Source: JBBQRS01 sp038214535 (GTDB taxonomy: Bacteria > Chloroflexota > Anaerolineae > CG2-30-64-16). From it: DNA of 64,000 bases. How positions within the stretch are numbered: the first letter of the stretch is position 1; each line of letters opens with the position of its first letter. Position numbers and translations under genes: made by a program. The stretch spans positions 1 to 64,000 of the forward strand of contig JBBQRS010000006.1 of assembly GCA_038214535.1 (NCBI GenBank), in the 5' to 3' direction. A model generated the notes under the pieces. That model was not told where the DNA came from. It did not search any database and saw nothing but the letters and a program-made list of their open reading frames with translations. Positions 1 to 8,352 of this stretch are shown piece by piece.

Positions 1-102
1 CGCCTGATAGCGCATACATGTCTGCGCATCTGGACAGTTGTGGTAGGCGCCCTGCAATTCGCCGGCTTGCGCCTCGGTAAGTTGGAAGGCTCGTTGTCTC
101 AT
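1..102 (-). CDS. N-terminal fragment of an IS630-like transposase / helix-turn-helix protein (cut by window edge)
   Basis: The minus strand encodes an open 34-residue N-terminus (MRQRAFQLTEAQ..., then a Cys/Asp-rich turn) that runs off the left edge without a stop. An AATGGAGGC ribosome site lies just before the ATG. The LTEAQ.GEL start resembles the winged-helix N-terminus of IS630-family transposases and related DNA-binding proteins. Only the first helices are visible, so the assignment is tentative; whether the gene is intact cannot be told here. Confidence 0.4.
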   Translation of the reverse strand, partial: MRQRAFQLTEAQAGELQGAYHNCPDAQTCMRYQA

Positions 103-211
103 GCCTCCATTGTACGTATTCTATCCGATTTGTCTATGAGATGCGTATAATTCCATGTGTTCCGTGTCTTCCGTGGTTGATTTCAATCCATTCATCACTG
201 AGGAGAATGAC

Positions 212-544
212 ATGACGACATACTTCCACGATTCCGAGCAACGAATGCCAATGGATCTCGCGGCGGGGGTCAAAGCCCGCACGTTCTGGGGCGACAAGAT
301 GACGCTGGCGCTGGTGACGCTGGAGCCGAACTCGCTGGTGGCCGCGCACAGCCCTCCCCACGAGCAGGTGGGAACCGTGATCGCGGGCGAACTCGATTTC
401 ACGATTGGCGATGAGACGCGGCGGCTGAAACCGGGCGATGTGTACGTGATTCCGGGTGACGTGACCCACGAAGGCAGGGTCGGCGCGGAGGCCGTGCAGT
501 TGGTCGAGGTCTTCTCACCTGTCCGCGAAAACTTTAAGTATTAG
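212..544 (+). CDS. Small single-domain cupin protein
   Basis: A 110-residue protein with one double-stranded beta-helix (cupin) domain. The region HSPPHEQVGTVIAGELDFTIG and then LKPGDVYVIPGDVTHEG match cupin motifs 1 and 2, with His/Glu metal ligands (the HxxxxxHEQ stretch and the later THEG histidine). I chose the ATG at 212 because AGGAGA precedes it at 201-206; a longer frame begins at 155 inside a TTCCGTG repeat and is less likely. Cupins of this size can bind metals or sugars or act as small isomerases or dioxygenases; the substrate cannot be deduced and there is no functional neighbour. Confidence 0.8.
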   Translation: MTTYFHDSEQRMPMDLAAGVKARTFWGDKMTLALVTLEPNSLVAAHSPPHEQVGTVIAGELDFTIGDETRRLKPGDVYVIPGDVTHEGRVGAEAVQLVEVFSPVRENFKY

Positions 545-635
545 GACCCAGGGAATCATCGTGGCGGAGCGGCCCGGAGAGTTAAGCGCCGGTTTTTGAC
601 GCATCGGGCGGAACCTGCTATCATTGCGTTGTTCC

Positions 636-709
<74 letters not shown>

Positions 710-721
710 TGGCGTCACACA

Positions 722-752
722 GTCCGATTTTCTTTGCAAAAGAAAGTCGGAC
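722..752 (+). terminator. Intrinsic-terminator-like hairpin downstream of tRNA-Lys
   Basis: GTCCGA and TCGGAC form the base of a 14-bp stem that continues through TTTTCTTT/AAAGAAAG to a 3-base loop, followed by GCTGTCTTT. It lies 13 bases after the tRNA, where a tRNA terminator is expected. Confidence 0.65.
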
Positions 753-787
753 GCTGTCTTTAAAACTCCTCGAAGAATCCTCTGGAT

Positions 788-886
788 GTGTCGGTCGCGG
801 TTTTTTGGGCGGTTGTTGATTCCGCAAGTCGAGTGTAAACTGATGACTCAATCAATCTGGCCAAGACTTGAAGGTGATCGAGACGT
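788..886 (+). repeat. Upstream copy of a ~95-bp duplicated promoter region
   Basis: This segment matches 1833-1926 over almost its whole length; the best shared block is GGGCGGTTGTTGATTCCGCA followed by AGTGTAAACTGATGACTC. Both copies keep the same promoter-like elements TTGTTG-N17-TAAACT (813-818 and 836-841 here). The second copy leads into the aldo/keto reductase; this copy leads into a 31-codon frame only. Confidence 0.75.
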
Positions 887-980
887 GGCGCCCGGCATCC
901 TGCTGGGCGCGCTGGCCGTACAACTCATGCTCAACGGCATGGCCGAGCGTGGCATCATCACGATGAATAGCACCCATTGA
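885..980 (+). pseudogene. Short frame after the duplicated promoter, probable gene remnant
   Basis: A GTG at 885 occupies the position that the aldo/keto reductase ATG holds in the downstream copy of the duplicated upstream region. It opens a 31-codon hydrophobic frame ending in TGA. I do not recognise the peptide. From about 890 the match to the second copy ends, so this looks like a promoter joined to a broken or foreign coding stretch. A longer in-frame start at 786 is possible but would translate the promoter repeat. Between 980 and 1129 I see no other gene. Confidence 0.3.
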
Positions 981-1129
981 TCAAGAGCAACGGAGCCTTG
1001 GGCGAAATAGCAATCCGCAGTGGGCCTGCATCGTGGGCCGCTTCGGTTGGCTTAGCCCCAGACCCATGCCAGACTTGCGTCGAACTTGAAACCGACTACG
1101 GGGGTCTGCCGTCACACAAGGGAGATGTC

Positions 1130-1756
1130 ATGGCCACTGAAGAACTGAAATACGCGCTGGTAAGTAAACAAGGCAACTTTGAGATCCGCCAGTACGCACC
1201 CTACATCGTCGCCGAGACCACGGTATCTGGCCAGTTTGAATGGGCCGGCAACGCGGCCTTTCGGCGACTGGGCGGCTATATCTTCGGCAATAACCGCCGA
1301 CGCGATTCGATCGCCATGACGGCGCCGGTAGTTAAAGAGCCGGCCTCACAGCGGATCGCGATGACGGCCCCGGTGCTGCAGGAGACCGGCAGCCAGAAGA
1401 TCGCGATGACTGCACCGGTCACCCAGGAAAGCTCGGGCAACGAATGGGTTGTTACGTTCGTCATGCCCGCCCAATACACGATGGATGCGCTGCCTGAGCC
1501 GCTCGACTCCAGCGTCCGCCTCCGTGAACGTCCGGGCCAGCTGATGGCCGCCGTTCTTTACTCCGGCACCTGGCGCAAATCGACCTACGAGAAGAAGCGA
1601 CGGCAGCTCGAGGCGTTCGTGATAGCGCAGGGTTACGTTGTAGTTGGTCCGGCGGTCTTTGCTCGCTACGACTCACCCATGACCTTACCCTTCCGTCGCC
1701 GCAACGAGGTCCTGATTCCGGTGCAACCCGGTTCGCCTGCTGCTGACACCCCGTAG
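1130..1756 (+). CDS. SOUL family heme-binding protein
   Basis: A 208-residue protein of the SOUL/HBP22 family, soluble proteins reported to bind heme or tetrapyrroles. It begins with the typical ELKYALVSKQGNFEIRQYAPYIVAET stretch, in which the IRxY motif follows a beta strand, and carries three spaced copies of IAMTAPV (around residues 61-96), a hallmark of the family in bacteria. The C-terminus RRNEVLIPV is also typical. The ATG at 1130 follows AAGGGAG; an open frame extends upstream to 977 but has no support. It sits alone between the tRNA region and the aldo/keto reductase, so its cellular role is unknown. Confidence 0.9.
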   Translation: MATEELKYALVSKQGNFEIRQYAPYIVAETTVSGQFEWAGNAAFRRLGGYIFGNNRRRDSIAMTAPVVKEPASQRIAMTAPVLQETGSQKIAMTAPVTQESSGNEWVVTFVMPAQYTMDALPEPLDSSVRLRERPGQLMAAVLYSGTWRKSTYEKKRRQLEAFVIAQGYVVVGPAVFARYDSPMTLPFRRRNEVLIPVQPGSPAADTP

Positions 1757-1832
1757 TATTTGGCGACGAGATGGCGACGACCAGAAAGCAAGATTTGATG
1801 AACCTGTCAACATAAAATACTCCAGGCGCTTG

Positions 1833-1926
1833 TGTCGGAATTTTCGGGCGGTTGTTGATTCCGCAAGCCAAGTGTAAACTGATGACTCCAAAAACCAGAC
1901 TGCGACCTGAAGGAGGTTGAGACATG
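1833..1926 (+). repeat. Downstream copy of the duplicated promoter region, driving the aldo/keto reductase
   Basis: Second copy of the ~95-bp element seen at 788-886. It contains TTGTTG (1852-1857), a 17-base spacer and TAAACT (1875-1880), and ends with the AAGGAGG ribosome site and ATG of the aldo/keto reductase. Confidence 0.75.
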
Positions 1927-2904
1927 GAATACACACGACTGGGCGCGAGCGGGCTGAAGGTGTCGCGGATTTGCCTGGGGATGATGTCTTACGGCGATCC
2001 GGGGTGGCGCGAGTGGGTGCTTTCAGAGGAGGCGGGACGCCCGTTTGTGCAGCGCGCGCTGGAACTGGGGATCAACTTCTTCGATACGGCGGATATCTAT
2101 TCGCTGGGCGTGAGCGAGGAGGTGACGGGGCGGGCGCTGCTTGATTTCGCGCGCCGAGATGCGGTGATCATCGCCACGAAGGTACACGGCCAAATGAGCA
2201 AAGACCCGAACGACGGCGGGCTTTCGCGGAAGCACATCCTGGATTCGATAGACCGCTCGCTGCGGCGGCTCGGCACGGATTACGTGGATCTCTACCAGAT
2301 CCACCGTTATGACAGCGACGTGCCCATCGAGGAGACGATGGAGGCGCTCAACGACGTGGTGCGCGCGGGGAAGGCGCGGTATATCGGCGCGTCGAGCATG
2401 TACGCGTGGCAATTCGCGAAGGCGCAGCACACGGCAAAGCAACACGGCTGGACGAAATTCACCTCGATGCAGAATCACTATAATCTGATCTATCGCGAGG
2501 AAGAACGCGAGATGATCCCGCAGTGCATCGAGATGGGGGTCGGCGTGATCCCGTGGAGCCCGCTGGCGCGCGGGTTCCTGGCGGGCAACCGCCGCCGCAG
2601 CGATTGGGGCGAGACGGTCAGGTCGAAGAACGACCCCTTCGCGCACAGCATGTACTATGCGGACGCCGATTTTCAGGTGGTGGAACAGGCCATCGAGGTG
2701 GCGAATCGGCTGGGCGGCCGGCCCGCGCAGGTGGCGCTGGCGTGGTTGCTGGGCAAGCCGGGCGTGAGCGCGCCGATCATCGGGGCGACGAAGATGCAGC
2801 ATCTCGAGGACGCGGTCGCCGCGGTAGATTTGAAGCTGTCAGCGGAAGATGTCGCATCCCTGGAAGCGCCCTACGTGCCGCATCCGGTGCTGGGACATTC
2901 GTAA
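1924..2904 (+). CDS. Aldo/keto reductase
   Basis: A 326-residue NAD(P)H-dependent oxidoreductase of the aldo/keto reductase superfamily ((beta/alpha)8 barrel, cytosolic). The catalytic tetrad is visible as Asp54 and Tyr59 in FDTADIY, Lys86 in ATKV and His127 in QIHRYD; WSPLARG and the C-terminal IIGATKMQHLEDAV loop (cofactor phosphate binding) are also present. Length and motifs fit the YajO/Tas-like or potassium-channel-beta-like subgroup that reduces small aldehydes. AAGGAGG stands 7 bases before the ATG. It is monocistronic, driven by the duplicated promoter at 1852-1880. The physiological substrate is not predictable. Confidence 0.92.
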   Translation: MEYTRLGASGLKVSRICLGMMSYGDPGWREWVLSEEAGRPFVQRALELGINFFDTADIYSLGVSEEVTGRALLDFARRDAVIIATKVHGQMSKDPNDGGLSRKHILDSIDRSLRRLGTDYVDLYQIHRYDSDVPIEETMEALNDVVRAGKARYIGASSMYAWQFAKAQHTAKQHGWTKFTSMQNHYNLIYREEEREMIPQCIEMGVGVIPWSPLARGFLAGNRRRSDWGETVRSKNDPFAHSMYYADADFQVVEQAIEVANRLGGRPAQVALAWLLGKPGVSAPIIGATKMQHLEDAVAAVDLKLSAEDVASLEAPYVPHPVLGHS

Positions 2905-2917
2905 ACCCGGAAGTACA

Positions 2918-2988
2918 ACCACGGAAAACACGGAATACACGGAAAAAGACAGGTACAGCCTTTCCGTGTCTTCCGTGTTTTCCGCGGT
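2918..2988. repeat. Inverted repeat of the ACGGAA-ACACGGAA type between converging genes
   Basis: Two 28-base arms (2918-2945 and 2961-2988) built from tandem ACACGGAA units and their complement TTCCGTGT fold into a long hairpin with a 15-base loop. It lies between the converging aldo/keto reductase and cupin genes and could serve as a bidirectional terminator. The same unit occurs singly at 157-178. Confidence 0.8.
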
Positions 2989-3015
2989 CAATGAATTGCT
3001 GGACAGACGCCAGGT

Positions 3016-4212
3016 TCACGCGACGGCCTGCGGCATGTCGGGGTGGTTCGGGCCGAAGTGCTTGAGGATGACCATCGGCTCCCAACGGCTATCGTTGCGA
3101 ATCACTATGCCGGCGCGTGCGGCGGCCTCGCTCACAAAGTACTCGTCGGCGCTGAGTTGTCCGACCCGCAACATGATCGGAGCCTCTGCGTCGTACACGC
3201 CGAAACTGCCGTGGCCCTGAATGATGATGCACCCGTGGGCCACGGCATCCTTTACGGTGATGGTGTGGCCGGGAAGGATGGTCAGTTCCTTCGCGCCGAC
3301 ATAGGGGTTGGCGTAACTGATCCAGTTCTCCGTATAGCCTTCGCCGGCGCGGGCAGGAACGGGTGGCCGGAAATAATGCTTCCGGTAGTGGGGATCCACG
3401 TTCGTGTCCCAATCCAGCAGCGACATGATGTAATCCATATCCTGCTTGTGGTCATCCGGGACGCCGCCGACCAATGATCCGTAAGGGAAAATCTCGCCGC
3501 TTGTCACATTCTCCCACACCGACCCCACGTTGGAATTCCATTGCGGCTCGTAGGTCAGCACCGAGCCGGGCGCATGGACGATGCCGGGCGGCGTGTACCA
3601 ACCCGTTCCCAATTCGATGCGATAGGCGCGCGAAAGCTCGGTGATCCGCGTGTCGCGCCGGTTCCAATCAGCCAGGCGTTCGCGCACCATTTCCGGGGTC
3701 ACATCGGGGTCGAAGCCGAAATAGGTCAGCGGGAATGCGCCCAGATGGTCGTTCAACTGGCGCGGGAAGTAGTACGCTTCGGGTTTCCCCAGCCGACCGA
3801 TGCGACCCGCGGCAACGTCATCGAGATGCAGATGATGGAACAGCGGATCGAAGTAGTCGAAGAACTTGGCATACATGGGCCAGCCGCCGTACTGCGCCAT
3901 CAGTTCAGCCCCGATCAGGTCCGCGCCAAGTTCGGCCACGGCGTCACTGAAGAGGAACTGATCGGCGGCATCGTCTGTCGGCGCGACGTAGCTCAGCCCG
4001 GCGTCGGCGGGGATGGTTGCGCCGTTGCCGATGGAGACGGTCGAGCAGAACCAACGCTCCTTAATCGAGCCGCGCTGCATCCCGAAGGCGAAGTAATCGT
4101 CGGGGTGCAGCCGCAGCCGTCCGCCGGCGCGATTGAAGTTGTGGGGCACCCAATTGGGCACGAGATGGAAGACGCCTTCACCGCGCTCGAACGCTTCGCG
4201 AATTGTGGTCAT
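3016..4212 (-). CDS. Cupin protein resembling mannose-6-phosphate isomerase
   Basis: A 398-residue soluble protein. The centre contains HHLHLDD (about residues 126-132) and the stretch LGTGWYTPPGIVHAPGSVLTYE (about 200-221), both similar to metal-binding and active-site elements of type I phosphomannose isomerases; a second cupin-like half (LPGHTITVKDAVAHGCIIIQGHGSFGVY) follows. The bicupin plan suggests a metal-dependent sugar or sugar-phosphate isomerase-like protein, but whole-length similarity to ManA is not obvious, so I do not assign a reaction. ATG at 4212. The membrane phosphodiesterase gene lies upstream on the same strand, 40 bases away, so the two may be cotranscribed. Confidence 0.65.
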   Translation of the reverse strand: MTTIREAFERGEGVFHLVPNWVPHNFNRAGGRLRLHPDDYFAFGMQRGSIKERWFCSTVSIGNGATIPADAGLSYVAPTDDAADQFLFSDAVAELGADLIGAELMAQYGGWPMYAKFFDYFDPLFHHLHLDDVAAGRIGRLGKPEAYYFPRQLNDHLGAFPLTYFGFDPDVTPEMVRERLADWNRRDTRITELSRAYRIELGTGWYTPPGIVHAPGSVLTYEPQWNSNVGSVWENVTSGEIFPYGSLVGGVPDDHKQDMDYIMSLLDWDTNVDPHYRKHYFRPPVPARAGEGYTENWISYANPYVGAKELTILPGHTITVKDAVAHGCIIIQGHGSFGVYDAEAPIMLRVGQLSADEYFVSEAAARAGIVIRNDSRWEPMVILKHFGPNHPDMPQAVA

Positions 4213-4252
4213 TGGGGTTGCACCAGTGATGAGAATGGCAGCTTGACAACTC

Positions 4253-6313
4253 CTAAACGATCAGGCTTCTGTTGGCTGTGGGGGCGGGGATACCCTGCAC
4301 CTGTTCCCGCCAACCGCGCAGCAGCCGACAGACGGCATCCGCGCCAATGATCGGGGCTTCCGGGCCGGGCAGCGCCACGGGATACAAAATAAAGGGATGG
4401 TTCTGCAGCCCACCCAGCGCGCCGTGATGGCTGACCTGATTTTCGAACACGGGCATCTCGCCGGTTATTGGATCATACCGAGCGTTGACCAGGATGTCCG
4501 GGCAAGCTATGAAGCTCGCCTGTCGCCGCAGATGAAGTGCAGCGTTGGGGCCGTAGTCGGCCAGCGGGTTCTGGCCCTCCACGACATTATCTTTCAAGTA
4601 ATAGACGCCGCCCTCGCCGATCGCCATGGGGCCCTGCTGCTCTGAATGGACGAGCACGAAGCCGATAGCGGGGTGCTGTACAAGCCCCAGCACCAGGTTT
4701 GGATGCCTTGCCCGGATCTGTTCGTAAGTCAAGCGCTGTTTGGAATCCGTGAAATAGACCAGCCCTGCGGCCCCAGAGGCATAAATCACGACATTGGCAT
4801 CTTTCGGCTGGCCCTGATCGTCGCGCAAACCGCCGCCCGGCGCGAGCTCGACGCAGCCATCTACCTCTTTATCCTTGAAGAAAGGCTGCAGGAGCCTGGC
4901 AATGCGCGTTTGGCTGTTGACAGTCTCCGTCAGGACCGCGTTGAGGTTATCCCAGGCCTCGGCAGTTTCCAGCTCCGCCTCGATCCTGGCATCACCACCC
5001 ATCAGGCCCTTGACAAGGTCCTTCAAGCCGCGGCCGTAGGCCGTGCTGAAGAACGGCCCGCTGAGGTTGCCGTGGTCGGCAAGGACCACGATGTGGTAAG
5101 GCCGCGGGGCTTGTGCAACGGTGTGCGCGATACGCGCAAAGCAGTCGTCAATATCGGCGAGCGCCTCTTCGGCGTCAGGCGAATCCTGCCCGGCGTAATG
5201 CGACAGGTCGTCGTAGCCGCCGTAGGTGGCAAACATCGCGGGCAGGCCGCGCAGGATATCCGTAATGGTCGTATGGGTGATCAAGTCCCCCATGATCGGT
5301 CCCTTGAAGCCGCGCATGAATGCATACTTGAAGTTGCGGGCGCTGCTGATGTACTTGTCTTTACGGCGCCGCTGCTGGATCTGTCCCCACCATTCCTTCA
5401 CACATTCGTTGCTGAAGCGGGTCACGAGCCGCGCCATGGCCTGGGGGCTGACCAAGAGCATGGAGAAACCGGGGCCGGTGCTGCGCGTACGGTCGAGCAG
5501 CGTGCTAAGGGTGAAGAGGCTCTCAGCCGCGTCGCCCAAAAACAAGTTGCCGCGCGAGGCGCCTCCGTGCGAAAGCAGGCCAAAACCTGTGCTCAGCCGG
5601 GCCTCGATATTCTTGCCGTGCCTGGGGCTGCCGACGGTTACCATCTGGCCCGCGGCTCGGTCCCACCAGCAAAAAGCCGGGACGTTCTCGTTGCTGCCCA
5701 GCAGGATGCCAGTCTGCATGGCTCCGGTCTGGGATGAGTGGTCGGTTTCCCAGCCGGCGATGCGGTGCGTGCCCGCGTCCAACCAGCCCTTGACGGTGGG
5801 CAGATGCCCATGCTCCAACGCCTGGCGCAAGTGGTACTCGCTCAGGCCATCGAGCTGCAGGAAGACAAAACCGGGCACATCTGTTTTCTCAGGGTTCACC
5901 CCGCGCCGCACCATGGGGATGGTAACCGTGCGGTCGAAGTACTCGTCTTCGTAGAGCCAGAAAAGGGCGCCCAGGATGGCGTTGACGACCGTCGCCCAGA
6001 CGCTGATCCAGATCGCCGTTCCAACGTTCGCGATCGTGATACCTGGGATGAGCTTGCCAAAGCCGTAGAGGAGTGCGACATCGGCGACAAACGTCATAAC
6101 CGGGTATAGCCAGATGGGCAGCCACGAGAAGAAACGGATGAAGACCCACCAGAAAAGTCCCTGGGCCAGGGCGAACCCCATTGTGATGACCAGCAGCGCC
6201 TTCCAGCCGCTGAGCTGAAAGCCCGACAACAATCTCCCGACGATGAACAGGACGATAGCCTGTACAATCAGCATGCTGACCGTCTGGACCGTCCTTTTGC
6301 GCAACCGACCCAT
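4253..6313 (-). CDS. Membrane protein: holin-like 4-TM domain fused to an alkaline-phosphatase-fold phosphodiesterase
   Basis: A 686-residue protein in two parts. Residues ~8-120 hold four hydrophobic segments (e.g. VSMLIVQAIVLFIVGRLL) that resemble the mycobacterial holin/DUF360 (YvlD-like) small membrane family. The remaining ~550 residues resemble type I phosphodiesterase / nucleotide pyrophosphatase proteins: VFLQLDGLSEYHLRQ with the metal-binding Asp, GWETDHSSQTGAMQTG with the expected Thr-containing nucleophile region, then FATYGGYDDLSHYAG and VVLADHG with further metal ligands. It probably hydrolyses a phosphoester at the cell envelope while anchored by the N-terminal helices. Comparable fusions occur in Actinobacteria; the substrate is not known to me. 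Confidence 0.75.
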   Translation of the reverse strand: MGRLRKRTVQTVSMLIVQAIVLFIVGRLLSGFQLSGWKALLVITMGFALAQGLFWWVFIRFFSWLPIWLYPVMTFVADVALLYGFGKLIPGITIANVGTAIWISVWATVVNAILGALFWLYEDEYFDRTVTIPMVRRGVNPEKTDVPGFVFLQLDGLSEYHLRQALEHGHLPTVKGWLDAGTHRIAGWETDHSSQTGAMQTGILLGSNENVPAFCWWDRAAGQMVTVGSPRHGKNIEARLSTGFGLLSHGGASRGNLFLGDAAESLFTLSTLLDRTRSTGPGFSMLLVSPQAMARLVTRFSNECVKEWWGQIQQRRRKDKYISSARNFKYAFMRGFKGPIMGDLITHTTITDILRGLPAMFATYGGYDDLSHYAGQDSPDAEEALADIDDCFARIAHTVAQAPRPYHIVVLADHGNLSGPFFSTAYGRGLKDLVKGLMGGDARIEAELETAEAWDNLNAVLTETVNSQTRIARLLQPFFKDKEVDGCVELAPGGGLRDDQGQPKDANVVIYASGAAGLVYFTDSKQRLTYEQIRARHPNLVLGLVQHPAIGFVLVHSEQQGPMAIGEGGVYYLKDNVVEGQNPLADYGPNAALHLRRQASFIACPDILVNARYDPITGEMPVFENQVSHHGALGGLQNHPFILYPVALPGPEAPIIGADAVCRLLRGWREQVQGIPAPTANRSLIV

Positions 6314-6443
6314 GAAGATCCTCTATTCTCCGCAAGATGATGTCAAGCTCAACGGCATCTAAGCGATTATATCTGGTTGCGCAAAACTTACACCAGAGCA
6401 CATGCAAGCTCCTTGCGTTCGAAAGCTGCGTGAATGTGGGTCA

Positions 6444-8225
6444 TTACGGTTGCACCAGCGGCGCGAATTGCAGCAAGACGTTGTTGCCGGGACCGGTAAG
6501 CTCCAGTTTGCCGGGGCTCAGGCGATAACCGGTAACCAGCGGGAGCATCCGGAAGAAGGCCTGCTCCTGCTCGGCAATCCCCGCCGGTTCGGTGCAGATG
6601 CGCCCGGAGACCGCAGGCGGCGCGATGGAGATCACCCCACCGGAAGCGGCGTAGGTGGTGGTGTAATCGTTGCAGCCGCCGGAACCGCTGAGTTGTGACG
6701 CGTTCGCGCCGAACAGCGCCGTCACGGTCACGCTGGGGAGCACCGGAGCCATGCCGGTGGCCCCATCGAAATAGGACGCCAGCAGCCAGCTCGTCCCGAT
6801 GATGGGCGAAGGTTGCGGGGTCGCGGTGGCCGCTGCGATAATTTCGATCTGCGTGTTCGCCGTGCCCTCGCGACTCGCCTCATCAACAATGACCAGCGTG
6901 ACGTTGTATACGCCGGGTGCGTTGTAGATGTATGAGACCCGCGCGCCTTCCGCCGTACCGCCATCCCCAAAGGTCCAGCGATATTGGGTGATCGGCGCGG
7001 ATGCCGTCGAGTTGCGACCGTCGAACGTGACCGATTGGCCCACGTTGGCCTGCGGCGGCGCGGTGATCCCGGCGCGCGCCGGGATCGGGGTCGGTGTGGC
7101 GGGCGCGGCGCTGATTTCCACGCGCTGCACCGCTTGCGATTGCAACCCGTTGTTGTCGGTCACGGTTAACAGCACGTCATAGTTGCCGGGGCGCTCATAG
7201 ACGTGGGTGACTTCCACACCGGCGGCGGTCGCGCCGTCGCCGAAATCCCAGTTATAGGCGACGAGGCTGCCGCCGGGCGCGACGGTGGAACGGCGGGCGT
7301 TGAACTGCAAGCGGTCGCCGGCCTTCCCCGCAGTGGGGCCATTGATCACGGCGACCGGCGCCTGCACCGGCGTCGGCGATGGCGTGACGGTCGGCGTAGC
7401 GGTCAGCGTCGGTGCAGGGGTGGCCGTGGCGGTCGGCGGCGCGGGCGCCTGCATGATGGGTACGGCGTCCGTGTTTTCTGCGATCACCTGATCGGCGCGC
7501 AGCCACCCCACCCGACCGGGCGAAGCGATGAAGCGAATGGCCCACCACTGAAGATCGGCGCTCTTACCGACCACTTCGACCGTTTGACCGGCAAGCAATG
7601 AGCCGACCACGGGATAGATCTCGCCGGGGCCGGAGCGAACCGGCGTATCTGTCCTTGCAGTCACTGACGGCTCACCGGCGGGCGGGGTGGTAGGCAGCAG
7701 GGTTGCCGTGACCGTTGGCGTCAGTACGCCGGGCGTGGTCGGGTTGCCGGAGGTGCAACTGCGCACGAGGAGCAGGAGCAGCAAGAGCGCCAACGCGCCG
7801 CCGAGGATGGGGATGATGATCCCCCACGGCCCGCGTGAGGGCTTCGCCGGTTCGTTGACGACGGGCGGCGGTGGGGGTGGAGCAACCGGGCGCGGCTGAG
7901 GAGCGGGCGTGGCGGCAGGAGCAGTTGGGCGAGCTGCCGTGACGCTCGGAGGCGTCGCGGGCGGCGGAATCTTGACCGCGGCGGCAGCCTCAGGATGGAG
8001 CTTGATCCACTCGGCCGGGTCGGGGACGCGCCGCCCGATCTCCAAATCGGCCAGGGCCGCGTCCAGATCAGCCTGTGACACATATTCCAGTGTGACGCCT
8101 GCCTGCTCTTCGATGCGCTGCACATCATCCCAGCGTAAAACGTAAGCGTCATCGCGCGTACCGCCGTAAATGACGTAGGTTGCAACGGCCCCGCGAACGA
8201 CTTTCGGTTTACTTGTTTCCACCAC
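6444..8225 (-). CDS. Membrane-anchored envelope protein with SH3, two PKD domains and a META domain
   Basis: A 593-residue protein. Order: an unrecognised ~90-residue cytoplasmic N-terminus (RGAVATYVIYGGTRDDAY...), a Pro/Ala-rich linker, one transmembrane helix (GIIIPILGGALALLLLLLLV, about 140-160), a bacterial SH3 domain (VRSGPGEIYPVVGSLLAGQ), a Thr/Pro linker, two PKD domains (NWDFGDG and RWTFGDGG motifs) and a C-terminal META/HslJ-like domain (GTSWLLASYFDG ... GGCNDYTTTY). It is an extracytoplasmic, probably ligand- or wall-interacting protein. I chose GTG at 8225 because AAAGGGGAT precedes it; the longer frame starts at a TTG inside a palindromic repeat (8247-8297). Confidence 0.8.
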   Translation of the reverse strand: MVETSKPKVVRGAVATYVIYGGTRDDAYVLRWDDVQRIEEQAGVTLEYVSQADLDAALADLEIGRRVPDPAEWIKLHPEAAAAVKIPPPATPPSVTAARPTAPAATPAPQPRPVAPPPPPPVVNEPAKPSRGPWGIIIPILGGALALLLLLLLVRSCTSGNPTTPGVLTPTVTATLLPTTPPAGEPSVTARTDTPVRSGPGEIYPVVGSLLAGQTVEVVGKSADLQWWAIRFIASPGRVGWLRADQVIAENTDAVPIMQAPAPPTATATPAPTLTATPTVTPSPTPVQAPVAVINGPTAGKAGDRLQFNARRSTVAPGGSLVAYNWDFGDGATAAGVEVTHVYERPGNYDVLLTVTDNNGLQSQAVQRVEISAAPATPTPIPARAGITAPPQANVGQSVTFDGRNSTASAPITQYRWTFGDGGTAEGARVSYIYNAPGVYNVTLVIVDEASREGTANTQIEIIAAATATPQPSPIIGTSWLLASYFDGATGMAPVLPSVTVTALFGANASQLSGSGGCNDYTTTYAASGGVISIAPPAVSGRICTEPAGIAEQEQAFFRMLPLVTGYRLSPGKLELTGPGNNVLLQFAPLVQP

Positions 8226-8246
8226 GAGATATCCCCTTTGCGATCC

Positions 8247-8297
8247 GTAGTTTAGGGCCTTGTGCCCGTCGTCGGCGCCCAAGAGGGGCTAAACTAC
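8247..8297. repeat. Palindromic repeat, GTAG...CTAC family, copy 1
   Basis: Arms GTAGTTTAG and CTAAACTAC enclose a GC-rich inner hairpin containing GGCGCCC and GAGGGG. Related copies are at 11662-11713, 15988-16038 and 23058-23090. It lies between the PKD protein and the patatin gene. Confidence 0.75.
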
Positions 8298-8352
8298 ATT
8301 TTGCGCACAACCAATAAGGGGATTCTGACGGAAGGAACGGATACTGTCAAGC

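Noticed and set aside
786..980. 64-residue protein starting at 786
   Set aside because: Most of it would translate the duplicated promoter repeat; at best the 31-codon frame from 885 is used.
1461..1934. 157-codon minus-strand frame between the SOUL and aldo/keto reductase genes
   Set aside because: Overlaps the SOUL gene and the duplicated promoter; no ribosome site and no domain.
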